Assembly (NCBI GenBank): GCA_964654695.1
Contig: CAZZKJ010000038.1
Span: forward strand, 1-23,963
Direction of reading: 5' to 3'
Length of the DNA stretch: 23,963 bases
Source of the DNA: CAZZKJ01 sp964654695
GTDB taxonomy: Bacteria; Krumholzibacteriota; Krumholzibacteriia; WVZY01
The notes below the pieces were generated by a model. That model was not told the origin of the DNA. It searched no databases and worked only from the letters and a program-made list of their open reading frames with translations. Shown piece after piece: positions 1 to 6,730 of the stretch. Numbering within the stretch: the first letter of the stretch is position 1; each line of letters begins with the position of its first letter. The translations under genes were made by a program, and so were the position numbers.

Positions 1-34
1 CCGGTCCTGCGGCAAATATTTCCACAATATTCAT
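1..34 (-). CDS. Possible 5' start of a gene leaving the left edge
   Basis: An ATG on the minus strand at position 34 opens eleven codons (MNIVEIFAAGP) before the window ends. A purine-rich stretch reading GGGAGA lies about 8 nt upstream of it, a plausible ribosome binding site. The gene would be divergent from the methyltransferase starting at 115, leaving about 80 bases for both promoters. Eleven residues are too few to recognise a family. This may be a real gene start or chance. Confidence 0.3.
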   Translation of the reverse strand, partial: MNIVEIFAAGP

Positions 35-114
35 TTAATTTTTCTCCCGCTAAAGTTCCGGTTCCCGGGTGCCGATAACACTGACGTTATCCGAAACCAG
101 TCAGGAGGTTATCC

Positions 115-939
115 TTGCCGGAACTAACAGAAGTGCAAAAATATTGGGAAACACGTTCGCCCGGGTTGACCCACTCCAACGCCAACGTCGCAAGCCCCGA
201 GTTCTTCAACGAGGTGGAAGCCGAGCGTTATGGAGATCCTTTCAAATACCGATATCTGCCCGGTATTGCCGAGTTCAATGATCATGCTGATGAAAAGGTA
301 TTGGAGGTAGGCGTTGGACTAGGAACCGACATACTTCAATATGCCCGGGGCGGGAGTGATGTTTTCGGGATAGACTTAACCCACCGGGCGGTTGAACTTA
401 CGAAACGCCGTTTCAGTCTCAATAAATTATCAGGAACCTTCAAACAGGCGTCATTCACGGAGATTCCCTTCGAGGATAACTTTTTCGATCTCGTATATTC
501 TTTTGGTGTGCTTCATCACTCGGAGGAGACGCAGCAGGGAATTGACGAGATTCATCGTGTTCTCAAGCCCGGCGGACGCGCCATCGTGATGCTCTACCAC
601 AAGGGTTTCAAATATTACGTCCGCAAACTGTTTCTCTATGGTGTGCTCAAAGGAGAATTCCTCCGTCATTCCGCGCAAGGAATTGTCAGCCGTCACAGCG
701 AAACTTTTGGAATGTGCCCGCTCACGAAAGCCTACAGCCGGCGTGAAGCCGCTCATATGTTTGAAAAGTACAAAGACGTGACGATATCCTGCTATCGGAT
801 GGACGATTATCTCAAGTTCGGCGGGCGCTTCGTTTCACCGTCGAGGATGATCCTTCCCGACGGCGCATACCGCCGGGCGGAAGATCGCCTGGGTTGGAAT
901 CTCATCATCAAGGCTGGCAAGCCCGTACGGAGAGTTTAG
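115..939 (+). CDS. Class I SAM-dependent methyltransferase
   Basis: 274-residue cytosolic Rossmann-fold methyltransferase of the Methyltransf_11 type. The SAM-binding motif I is EVGVGLG at residues 64-70, the acidic residue that normally holds the ribose is D87, the motif-II region ends in SFGVLHH (129-135), and the post-motif LKPGG is at 150-154. The start is TTG at 115, chosen because AGGAGG sits at 103-108, 6 nt upstream. Relatives with this layout (short N-terminal YW segment, VLHH, LKPGG, VMLYH) are common in surface-glycan and secondary-metabolite clusters, but the substrate cannot be read from the sequence. It stands alone here: the next item downstream is a broken gene. Fold assignment is secure; acceptor unknown. 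Confidence 0.88.
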   Translation: MPELTEVQKYWETRSPGLTHSNANVASPEFFNEVEAERYGDPFKYRYLPGIAEFNDHADEKVLEVGVGLGTDILQYARGGSDVFGIDLTHRAVELTKRRFSLNKLSGTFKQASFTEIPFEDNFFDLVYSFGVLHHSEETQQGIDEIHRVLKPGGRAIVMLYHKGFKYYVRKLFLYGVLKGEFLRHSAQGIVSRHSETFGMCPLTKAYSRREAAHMFEKYKDVTISCYRMDDYLKFGGRFVSPSRMILPDGAYRRAEDRLGWNLIIKAGKPVRRV

Positions 940-945
940 CGTATT

Positions 946-1945
946 TTGCATGTTGTTCTTTATGAAAAACCCGTCCGGTCAAAGGTGAATATGATCATTG
1001 CGTTTTTGATAACAGCCGTTTGTTGCTTTTTTGACGCGGCGAATGTCTTCGCCGCCGGCATAATTCCAAAGACAGCGGCGCCTGCGGCAACCAGGCCCAT
1101 GGGTTCGATGTGTCGGATTGGCCGAAAGGGGACAGCCTGAGTCATCACGTCACATTGGAAAATAATACTGCTGCCCGTAATACCGATGTCGGCTTCTCCG
1201 TGAATTCGGACTCGCATCACGCGCTCTTCACGAGAAACCTGTCCTATGATAATTACGTCGGGTCCTTCTGCTATTCGGGGTGCGGACATATAGAGTATTA
1301 CAATAACGTTTCCATGAGAAACCGGAACCAGGGTTTCGCGGTCGACTCGTCTTACGCGGTATTTGTTGATCCGGGGGACAACTCGCTCGTGTACAGGAAC
1401 AACATCGCGTTTGCCAATGATACGATCCAATACAACTATTCCGCGCTGGAGGTGGACACGTTCAATCTCGCGATCCCGGTTTCAGGGATGCATACGGCGT
1501 GAAACCCGATGTCAATCTATTGCCGGCTTCGCAGATGATCGATGCGGGAGCGGCGGTTTGGATAAACGGCATCGAAGAGCCTTTTGCTGGCGCGGCCCCC
1601 GATATTGGAGTATATGAGTTTCGGGATTATACGGCGGTCGGCGATAAGTACGCGCAGCCGGACGATGTTCTTAAGATAGAATCCATATACCCTAATCCTT
1701 TCAACCCTATTACGATCATCCGGTATTATCTGGGTAGAAATATGAGGGCATCAGTATTCGTTGTCGATTTGCAGGGCCGGAAGATTAAGAGCTTTGCCGA
1801 TGGAGTTGGTTTCGAGAAGGGCCCGCATCGCATCATTTGGAATGGAACGAATGAGAATGGAGAACCGGTTGCGAGCGGCGTGTATCTGCTGGTTCTTAGG
1901 GCCGAAGGCAAGCAGAGCGTCAGGAAAGTGGTGCTCTTGAAATGA
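946..1945 (+). pseudogene. Broken secreted right-handed beta-helix protein with FlgD/Por-type C-terminal tail
   Basis: Three pieces in three different frames read as one decayed secreted protein. Frame A (from about 946) encodes a signal-peptide-like segment ending VFAA near 1052. Frame B (about 1053-1485) carries Asn-rich beta-helix rungs such as NQAHGFDVSDW, HHVTLENNTAARN and VYRNNIAFAND. Frame C (about 1481-1945) has the typical exit of such helices (ASQMIDAGA then PDIGVYEF) and then a tail starting IYPNPFNP and ending VYLLVLRAEG...VRKVVLLK, the FlgD-Ig/type IX-like sorting domain. Frameshifts lie near 1053-1100 and 1470-1490. The signal peptide joins the helix too early for a usual enzyme of this fold, so the first rungs are probably deleted. 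Family relatives include pectate-lyase-like proteins; the original substrate is unknown. Confidence 0.75.
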
Positions 1946-3193
1946 CTAATTGCCGTTGATTCTCGCAGCCGTGGGTCCGGCCGCGCCGATCATATTGTCG
2001 GTACTGAACTCCACGTTCGACGTTCCGAACGAGAAGTTCCCTTGCCATATAACGCATTTCAAGCGCAGCTTGCGCCGGTTCACCCACTGGCCGGACCGCT
2101 CGTTGGAAATGCTCTGACTCATGATCCACCTGCTCCGGTCTATGCGCTGAACCTCGATGGCATTGACGCCGGGGTCGGGAATGTACCCGCGGTAAATCCA
2201 GTTGGCGCTTCCCGAGGAATCGACTGCGAGCGACGTCGCGGTGGCATACTGCGTAATCGTTCTCGGATCGGCGACATCGAGACTGTCCTCCAGATCCCGC
2301 CAGTCGGTAAAAAGAAGAAAATGCGTTCCCCGGTGCGACATCACGAACGGGTTTTCGGATTGACCGCCGGTCGCCTGCGCGCCGGTTCCCGTCGAAAGCC
2401 TGCGCGTTGCATCTATGAATCCGGCCCCGGTCCAGTTTACAAGATCGGCCGAATACGCGGCCGTAACCACACCGTACTCGTTGGTGCTCTTCGCGGTTGC
2501 AAACATAATCCATCTCTGGTTATCGGGATCCCATATTACGAACGGGTCGCGGCACTGCCGGTTGAAAGATCCGGATGAATCCCCCCACGTGGTCCAGGGT
2601 TCATCACATTCGTATATGCAGCCGTCGCCGGAAGTTCCGGCGCACCGGTTTACCGGGAAACGGGTCCAGGTCATGAGATCGTTGGAAATCGCGAGGCCGA
2701 TCCTCTGTTTGGACTCGGGACCGAAGCCGTCGACACCGGTGTAGAACATGTAATATGTATTTTCATAACGAACGACATGCGGCGCCCAAAGGGCCATGGA
2801 ATCCCATGCGCCGGGGTCGGGGCTTAGAGCGATGCCGGCATACTGAAGACTTTCGAGGTCGGTCGAAATGTAGTGCTCGATTGCGCTTCCGGATCCATGA
2901 CCCTCGTTGTGGAAGAAAAGATGATACAGACCGGTTTCATCCTTGATCCAGGTGTGATCGGCGATGTCGTCATCTTCATCGTTGATTGCGGGGAAGTCCT
3001 CATCGAAGGGATTGCCGTCACCGTCATCATCGTCTAATTTTGATCTCAACAGATGCTCCTTTGCGCTCGATGTGCACGAAATGGTTTTGAAGGAGCCGGC
3101 GGGCGAATGATCGCGCCCGCACCCGATCGAGAAAAGCAGCGTCAATAAGGCCATACCGCCGGCATATATGAATACACGTATAGAAAATCCCAT
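1946..3193 (-). CDS. Five-bladed beta-propeller (GH43/GH32-like) lipoprotein
   Basis: 415 residues from the ATG at 3193. Residues 1-25 form a lipoprotein signal ending LLFSIGC, so Cys25 is the probable lipidated residue. Residues 54-76 are strongly acidic (DDDDGDGNPFDED, then NDEDDD), like a thrombospondin type-3 calcium-binding linker. The rest shows propeller repeats: ADHTWIKD..GLYHLFFH, WAPHVV (136-141), YYMFYTG, RDPFVIWD (215-222), WIMFATA, ENPFVM (280-285), HFLLFTDWRD. These match the glycoside hydrolase 43/32/62/68 superfamily, so cell-surface glycan hydrolysis or binding is likely; the catalytic acids were not assigned with certainty. An in-frame TTG at 3247 would add 18 residues, but the ATG fits the signal peptide and has a TATAAT 9 nt upstream. 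It converges with the broken beta-helix gene and is divergent from arsR. Confidence 0.82.
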   Translation of the reverse strand: MGFSIRVFIYAGGMALLTLLFSIGCGRDHSPAGSFKTISCTSSAKEHLLRSKLDDDDGDGNPFDEDFPAINDEDDDIADHTWIKDETGLYHLFFHNEGHGSGSAIEHYISTDLESLQYAGIALSPDPGAWDSMALWAPHVVRYENTYYMFYTGVDGFGPESKQRIGLAISNDLMTWTRFPVNRCAGTSGDGCIYECDEPWTTWGDSSGSFNRQCRDPFVIWDPDNQRWIMFATAKSTNEYGVVTAAYSADLVNWTGAGFIDATRRLSTGTGAQATGGQSENPFVMSHRGTHFLLFTDWRDLEDSLDVADPRTITQYATATSLAVDSSGSANWIYRGYIPDPGVNAIEVQRIDRSRWIMSQSISNERSGQWVNRRKLRLKCVIWQGNFSFGTSNVEFSTDNMIGAAGPTAARINGN

Positions 3194-3202
3194 TTGGATG
3201 GT

Positions 3203-3208
3203 ATTATA
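3203..3208 (-). promoter_or_regulatory. Candidate -10 element for the beta-propeller lipoprotein
   Basis: A perfect TATAAT on the minus strand ends 9 nt before the ATG at 3193. No Shine-Dalgarno lies between them and no good -35 hexamer lies 17 nt upstream. If used, the transcript would start only about 3 nt before the ATG, close to leaderless. Confidence 0.45.
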
Positions 3209-3299
3209 AACTGAACCCCTCAAAAAACCGCGATAAATCAGACTCAAACTTCATTCAATCCCAATTCAACCGTCCGGCTGGAAATATCCGAAGATTTTC

Positions 3300-3328
3300 T
3301 TGACGGGGAAGCGGACGTATAGTATATT
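3300..3328 (+). promoter_or_regulatory. Candidate arsR promoter with leaderless geometry
   Basis: TTGACG (3300-3305), a 17-nt spacer and TATATT (3323-3328) form a near-consensus sigma-70 promoter. The -10 ends 7 nt before the ATG at 3336, which puts the predicted transcription start on or next to the start codon. The palindrome TATAGTATA (3318-3326) overlaps the -10 and could be part of an ArsR operator, so that the repressor would cover the promoter. The operator role is inference. Confidence 0.6.
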
Positions 3329-3335
3329 TCGCCAC

Positions 3336-3722
3336 ATGGCGAATAGACGAAACCAATATGCCCTCCGCGCATTCACGTCAATTGCCAGGGCGGTTGCGGA
3401 CGAGAACCGCGTACGCATCCTCGTTTCCGTAAAAGGCCGCGAATTGTGTGTCTGCCAGATCGTCGAGCTGCTGGGGCTGGCGCCCTCCACCGTATCGAAG
3501 CACTTGTCGATTCTTAAGCAGGCCTATCTCCTCGACAGCAGAAGAGACGGCAGGTGGACGTATTATTCCCGCCCGCGCGAGGCCGCGTCTCCCGTGGTCG
3601 AGAACGCGCTGTCATGGATAGACCGATGTACGGCGGGCGATCCGGTTCTCAAGGACGACGCGAAAAAGCTGAAAGCAATTACAAAGAAAAATCTCGAAGA
3701 GATCTGCAAAACCCCCGCATGA
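3336..3722 (+). CDS. arsR: ArsR-family arsenite-responsive repressor
   Basis: 128-residue winged-helix metalloregulator. The recognition helix region reads APSTVSKHLSILKQA, followed by a wing with GRWTYYS. The metal-binding motif ELCVCQIVELL places Cys38 and Cys40 as in E. coli ArsR (C32, C34), but the third family cysteine three residues later is Val43. Two cysteines are known to be enough for As(III) response in this family. The ATG at 3336 is chosen over an upstream TTG at 3300 because that TTG is part of a strong -35 hexamer and the ATG sits exactly downstream of the -10. The gene is followed after 10 nt by the arsenite exporter, so it almost certainly autoregulates an ars operon. No arsC or arsM is adjacent. 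Confidence 0.9.
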   Translation: MANRRNQYALRAFTSIARAVADENRVRILVSVKGRELCVCQIVELLGLAPSTVSKHLSILKQAYLLDSRRDGRWTYYSRPREAASPVVENALSWIDRCTAGDPVLKDDAKKLKAITKKNLEEICKTPA

Positions 3723-3732
3723 AACCGCTATT

Positions 3733-4905
3733 ATGAGTTTTTTCGAAAAATACCTTTCTTTGTGGGTGATCCTTTGCGTAGCCATCGGCGTCGTTCTCGG
3801 AAAGACGGCACCGGAATTGGCCCGGTTTCTCGACGGCCTGGCGGTGCACGTGAACGAAGCGCCGGTCGTATCCATCCCGATCGCGGTATGCCTCTTTTTT
3901 ATGATGTATCCCATCATGGTCAAGATCGATTTCAAAGAGGTGCTGAAAACAGGGAAGAACTTAAGGCCGGTAGGACTCACGCTTTTTATGAACTGGGGGG
4001 TGAAACCATTTACCATGTACGCGGTCAGCCTGGTTTTCTTGGGAACACTCTTTCGAGGATTGATCGGTCCGGATGCGATGGATCACGTTAAGATGCCCCT
4101 GGGTTTCGACCTCGATGTTGGCGCCGCCTTCGGCGACGGCAGGATCGTTTTGCTCCACGGGATCAAAATGCTGGAGGTGCCCTTATGGCGGAGCTATCTC
4201 GCGGGATGCATACTTCTGGGCATCGCGCCGTGCACGGCAATGGTGCTGGTCTGGGGATTTTTGGCAAAAGGAAACGACGGCCTGACCCTGCTCATGGTGG
4301 CAATCAATTCGCTGACGATGCTGTTTCTATACGGCCCGCTGGGAGGATTTCTGCTCGGCGTCGGCCGTCTTCCCGTACCCTGGCAGGCGCTTCTCTTATC
4401 TATATCCATTTACGTGGCGCTTCCGCTCGCCGCCGGTTACCTTACGCGCAGGTGGATCATCGGAACCAAAGGCGAACTGTGGTTCAAAGAAAAATTCCTG
4501 CGCTTTCTGACGCCGATCACGATCAGCGCGCTGCTTTTTACGCTCATTCTCCTTTTTTCATTCAAAGGCGATGTAATCCTGTCGAATCCCTTGACGATAC
4601 TGTGGATTGCGATCCCGCTTTTCATTCAAACCAACCTGATCTTCTGGATCACGTATGTGTCGGCGCGCGGCCTGCGTCTTAGCTACCGCGATGCCGCACC
4701 CGCCGCGATGATCGGCGCATCAAATCATTTCGAAGTTGCTATCGCGACGGCCGTAATGCTCTTTGGATTATCGTCGGGAGCGGCGCTGGCCACGGTCGTG
4801 GGAGTGCTTATAGAAGTGCCGGTCATGCTGATGCTGGTCAAAATATGCCTGCTTACGCGGGGGTGGTTTCCGGGAGCCGTACAAGACGATTCAACGAATG
4901 CATAG
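3733..4905 (+). CDS. acr3: Acr3-type arsenite efflux permease
   Basis: 390-residue polytopic inner-membrane protein of the bile acid/arsenite/riboflavin transporter superfamily. It opens with LSLWVILCVAIGVVLGK, typical of Acr3. Residues 163-170 are GIAPCTAM, whose Cys167 is the conserved cysteine needed for As(III) transport in characterised Acr3 proteins; MLFLYGPLGGFLLGV and SNHFEVAIATAVMLFG are further family signatures. About ten membrane spans can be seen. It exports arsenite using the proton motive force. It starts 10 nt after arsR with no clear ribosome binding site, suggesting coupled translation. Between the third and fourth spans (about residues 106-155) the loop is longer than I recall for ordinary Acr3, with VKMPLGFDLDVGAAFGDG. 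Assignment is secure. Confidence 0.93.
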   Translation: MSFFEKYLSLWVILCVAIGVVLGKTAPELARFLDGLAVHVNEAPVVSIPIAVCLFFMMYPIMVKIDFKEVLKTGKNLRPVGLTLFMNWGVKPFTMYAVSLVFLGTLFRGLIGPDAMDHVKMPLGFDLDVGAAFGDGRIVLLHGIKMLEVPLWRSYLAGCILLGIAPCTAMVLVWGFLAKGNDGLTLLMVAINSLTMLFLYGPLGGFLLGVGRLPVPWQALLLSISIYVALPLAAGYLTRRWIIGTKGELWFKEKFLRFLTPITISALLFTLILLFSFKGDVILSNPLTILWIAIPLFIQTNLIFWITYVSARGLRLSYRDAAPAAMIGASNHFEVAIATAVMLFGLSSGAALATVVGVLIEVPVMLMLVKICLLTRGWFPGAVQDDSTNA

Positions 4906-4943
4906 ACGTCCTGTTATCGAAAACCCGAGCGTGCGGGATGTCA

Positions 4944-5495
4944 TTATAGATACTCTTTCCTCAGTTTTTCGAGCACGGCGTGGAAATCTTTTTGTCCGGG
5001 CGCCCCGGCGTGTTCCTCCTCTACACGGGCGAACTCGCGAAGAAGCCTGTCCTGCTCTTCGGGGGAAAGGTGCATGTCGGCCATCGGATATAACACAGTG
5101 TTCTCTTTTTCTATGTGCTGCGTCAACAGTTCTCCGTATCCCCGGGCGTTTTCCGCGAAACGCTCCGCCGATCCGCTGTCTCTCTGCTGGCAGGCATCAA
5201 TGGCATCGGCCATATTTCCGACGAAAGCCCTGCCGGTCTCGTGCTCTTGAAGCATCACTCCTATCGGCCCGCCTTCTGCGGGTATGCCTGTTTTTTCCAG
5301 GGACTTGAAGAGAAGGTCCTCCTCCTTGGCATGATGAAAACGGTCGGCGTAAGAGCGGATAAAATCGACAATCTGTTTGAGATGACCGGGATCGACCTTT
5401 TCCCCGGCCGATATTTTACGGCATACGGCATTCATGACTTCGATCATGGCGAGAATGGAATCGTGTTCTTTGACGAGTATCTCTGTTGGTTTCAT
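4944..5495 (-). CDS. Hemerythrin HHE domain protein
   Basis: 183-residue four-helix bundle of the hemerythrin/HHE cation-binding family. Likely diiron ligands are His11 (VKEHDSI), His54 or His55 with Glu59 (RFHHAKEED), His85 (QEHETGR), and His127 with Glu131 (HIEKEN). This helix-by-helix layout matches stand-alone bacterial hemerythrin-like proteins that bind O2 or handle NO or iron. The ATG at 5495 is chosen because AAGGAG lies about 7 nt upstream; the reading frame continues farther upstream but has no such signal. The gene converges with acr3 (38-nt gap) and is divergent from the O-methyltransferase. Palindromes in the divergent region may be its operators. Whether it serves O2 storage or NO detoxification cannot be told. 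Confidence 0.9.
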   Translation of the reverse strand: MKPTEILVKEHDSILAMIEVMNAVCRKISAGEKVDPGHLKQIVDFIRSYADRFHHAKEEDLLFKSLEKTGIPAEGGPIGVMLQEHETGRAFVGNMADAIDACQQRDSGSAERFAENARGYGELLTQHIEKENTVLYPMADMHLSPEEQDRLLREFARVEEEHAGAPGQKDFHAVLEKLRKEYL

Positions 5496-5535
5496 GAGAG
5501 GCTCCTTTATAGTTGAGGAGGAAATACCTGGAATT

Positions 5536-5549
5536 ATCGTTACGATCGT
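5536..5549. repeat. Overlapping short palindromes upstream of the hemerythrin gene
   Basis: ATCGT-T-ACGAT (5536-5546) is a perfect 5-1-5 palindrome, and ACGATCGT (5542-5549) is a perfect 8-bp palindrome that shares its right arm. The block lies 41-54 nt upstream of the hemerythrin ATG on the minus strand, where an operator could sit. It matches no regulator consensus I know. Confidence 0.4.
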
Positions 5550-5559
5550 TTGAAATAAG

Positions 5560-5576
5560 CATGATAATATATCATG
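5560..5576. promoter_or_regulatory. 7-3-7 palindrome, candidate operator
   Basis: CATGATA-ATA-TATCATG is a perfect inverted repeat with 7-bp arms and a 3-nt centre. It lies between the divergent hemerythrin and O-methyltransferase genes, about 65 nt from the first and 137 nt from the second. A symmetrical AT-rich site of this size suits a dimeric regulator. No known consensus (FNR, NsrR, Fur) fits well enough to name one. Confidence 0.45.
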
Positions 5577-5657
5577 GTTATATATATGTAATGCCGATGT
5601 CTGAGTAAAGGGCTTTATGTATGTCCGCTTGCGCTTTATGGCTTTAGTGAATTGTCT

Positions 5658-5669
5658 CGCTAAATAGCG
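5658..5669. repeat. 5-2-5 inverted repeat upstream of the O-methyltransferase
   Basis: CGCTA-AA-TAGCG lies 43-54 nt before the ATG at 5713. It could be an operator or part of a short hairpin in the 5' leader. The surrounding 5496-5712 stretch is AT-rich and holds no gene. Confidence 0.35.
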
Positions 5670-5712
5670 GTGATAAGAAATATGATATAAATATAAACCG
5701 GGAGGAAGACGC

Positions 5713-6708
5713 ATGAAGCAATCGGGTAAATCGCGCGAAGAAATTATGCAAATGGTATCCGCTTTCAGAGCGGGCAGGATAATTCTCACCGCTGTTGAAG
5801 TGGATCTTTTCACATGCGTAGATAAAGGCGGCGCAACGGCGGATGAAACTGCGAAAAAAGCGCGAATCGATCCCAGAGCGGCTGCGATTCTTATGGATGC
5901 TCTGACGGCGCTCGGGTTCATGATAAAAAGAGGCGGGAGGTATTCCAACACCGAATCCTCGTCAAGATTTCTAGTCAAAGGCAAGCCGGATTATATGCAG
6001 GGTCTCTCCCATCAAAACCACCTGTGGGAAAGCTGGAGCGGGCTGACGAAAATTGTCAAAAGCGGCGATATAGAGCATTCGGGTGCGGTGAAGGACAGGG
6101 ATGCGGGCTGGCTCAAAAGTTTTATCGGCGCCATGCAGGACAGGGGCAGGCAGCAGGCGGAAGAGGCGTGCGGACTGATAGATTTCTCGGGCGTATCGAG
6201 GTTTCTCGATCTCGCGGGCGGCTCGGGAATATTCGCCGCAACCTTCGTGGAGAAAAACGATTCCACCAGAGCCGTGGTTTTCGATCTTCCGAACGTCGTT
6301 CCGATAACGAAGAAATTCCTGGACATGCATCCGGCAGGCAGCAGGGTTGAAACAATGACCGGAGACTATTTCGCCGATGATTTAGGCTCTGGTTACGACA
6401 TGATTTTCATGTCGGCTGTGATTCACAGCAATTCTTTCGACGAGAATAAGAACCTTGTAAAAAGATGCGTGGACGCTCTTAATCCGGGAGGGCGCGTGTG
6501 TATTTTGGATTTTGTGATGAACGACGAACTCACCGAACCGGCGGATGCGGCGATTTTCTCGGTAAACATGCTGGTCAACACCAAGGCAGGAAGAAACTTC
6601 AACCTAAAAGAGATATCCTCATGGCTTGTTGATGCCGGGCTGAACGGAATCGAACACAAGCCTATGAGCAGGGGATTGGGGCTTTTGTTCGGCACCAAAA
6701 GCAGATGA
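5713..6708 (+). CDS. O-methyltransferase with N-terminal dimerisation domain
   Basis: 331-residue SAM-dependent methyltransferase of the hydroxyindole/caffeic-acid O-methyltransferase type (Methyltransf_2). Residues about 12-82 form the winged-helix dimerisation domain (TAVEVDLFTCVDKGG, LDALTALGF-like MDALTALGFMIKRGGRYSNT). The SAM-binding motif is DLAGGSG at 166-172. VIHSNSFDEN contains His237 at the place of the catalytic His in this family, although the usual HDW is HSN here. GGAGGA with about 7-nt spacing supports the ATG at 5713. It is divergent from the hemerythrin gene and converges with acnA. Relatives methylate small hydroxylated aromatics or polyketides. The substrate is unknown, and the lack of the ArsM cysteine set argues against arsenic methylation. 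Confidence 0.85.
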   Translation: MKQSGKSREEIMQMVSAFRAGRIILTAVEVDLFTCVDKGGATADETAKKARIDPRAAAILMDALTALGFMIKRGGRYSNTESSSRFLVKGKPDYMQGLSHQNHLWESWSGLTKIVKSGDIEHSGAVKDRDAGWLKSFIGAMQDRGRQQAEEACGLIDFSGVSRFLDLAGGSGIFAATFVEKNDSTRAVVFDLPNVVPITKKFLDMHPAGSRVETMTGDYFADDLGSGYDMIFMSAVIHSNSFDENKNLVKRCVDALNPGGRVCILDFVMNDELTEPADAAIFSVNMLVNTKAGRNFNLKEISSWLVDAGLNGIEHKPMSRGLGLLFGTKSR

Positions 6709-6710
6709 AC

Positions 6711-6722
6711 CGCCGGCCGGCG
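6711..6722. repeat. Perfect 12-bp GC palindrome between convergent genes
   Basis: CGCCGGCCGGCG fills more than half of the 22-nt gap between the stop codons of the O-methyltransferase and acnA. It could form a short hairpin (4-bp stem, GGCC loop) and slow polymerase from either side, but no T-tract follows, so it is not a standard intrinsic terminator. Confidence 0.35.
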
Positions 6723-6730
6723 CTTATTTC

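Noticed and set aside
960..1430. A 156-codon minus-strand frame opposite the beta-helix remnant
   Set aside because: It has no family resemblance or start signal, while the plus strand shows clear beta-helix and sorting-tail sequence.
4906..4943. Intrinsic terminator between acr3 and the hemerythrin gene
   Set aside because: CCCG...CGGG gives only a 4-bp stem and no T-run follows in either direction.
4944..5984. A 346-residue version of the hemerythrin-like protein
   Set aside because: The frame is open upstream of 5495, but that part has low-complexity non-family sequence, overlaps the O-methyltransferase start, and the ATG at 5495 has a clear ribosome binding site.
5713..6708. Arsenite methyltransferase (ArsM) next to the ars operon
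   Set aside because: The protein has the N-terminal dimerisation domain and His layout of O-methyltransferases and lacks the conserved ArsM cysteine set; it is also separated from the ars genes by the opposite-strand hemerythrin gene.
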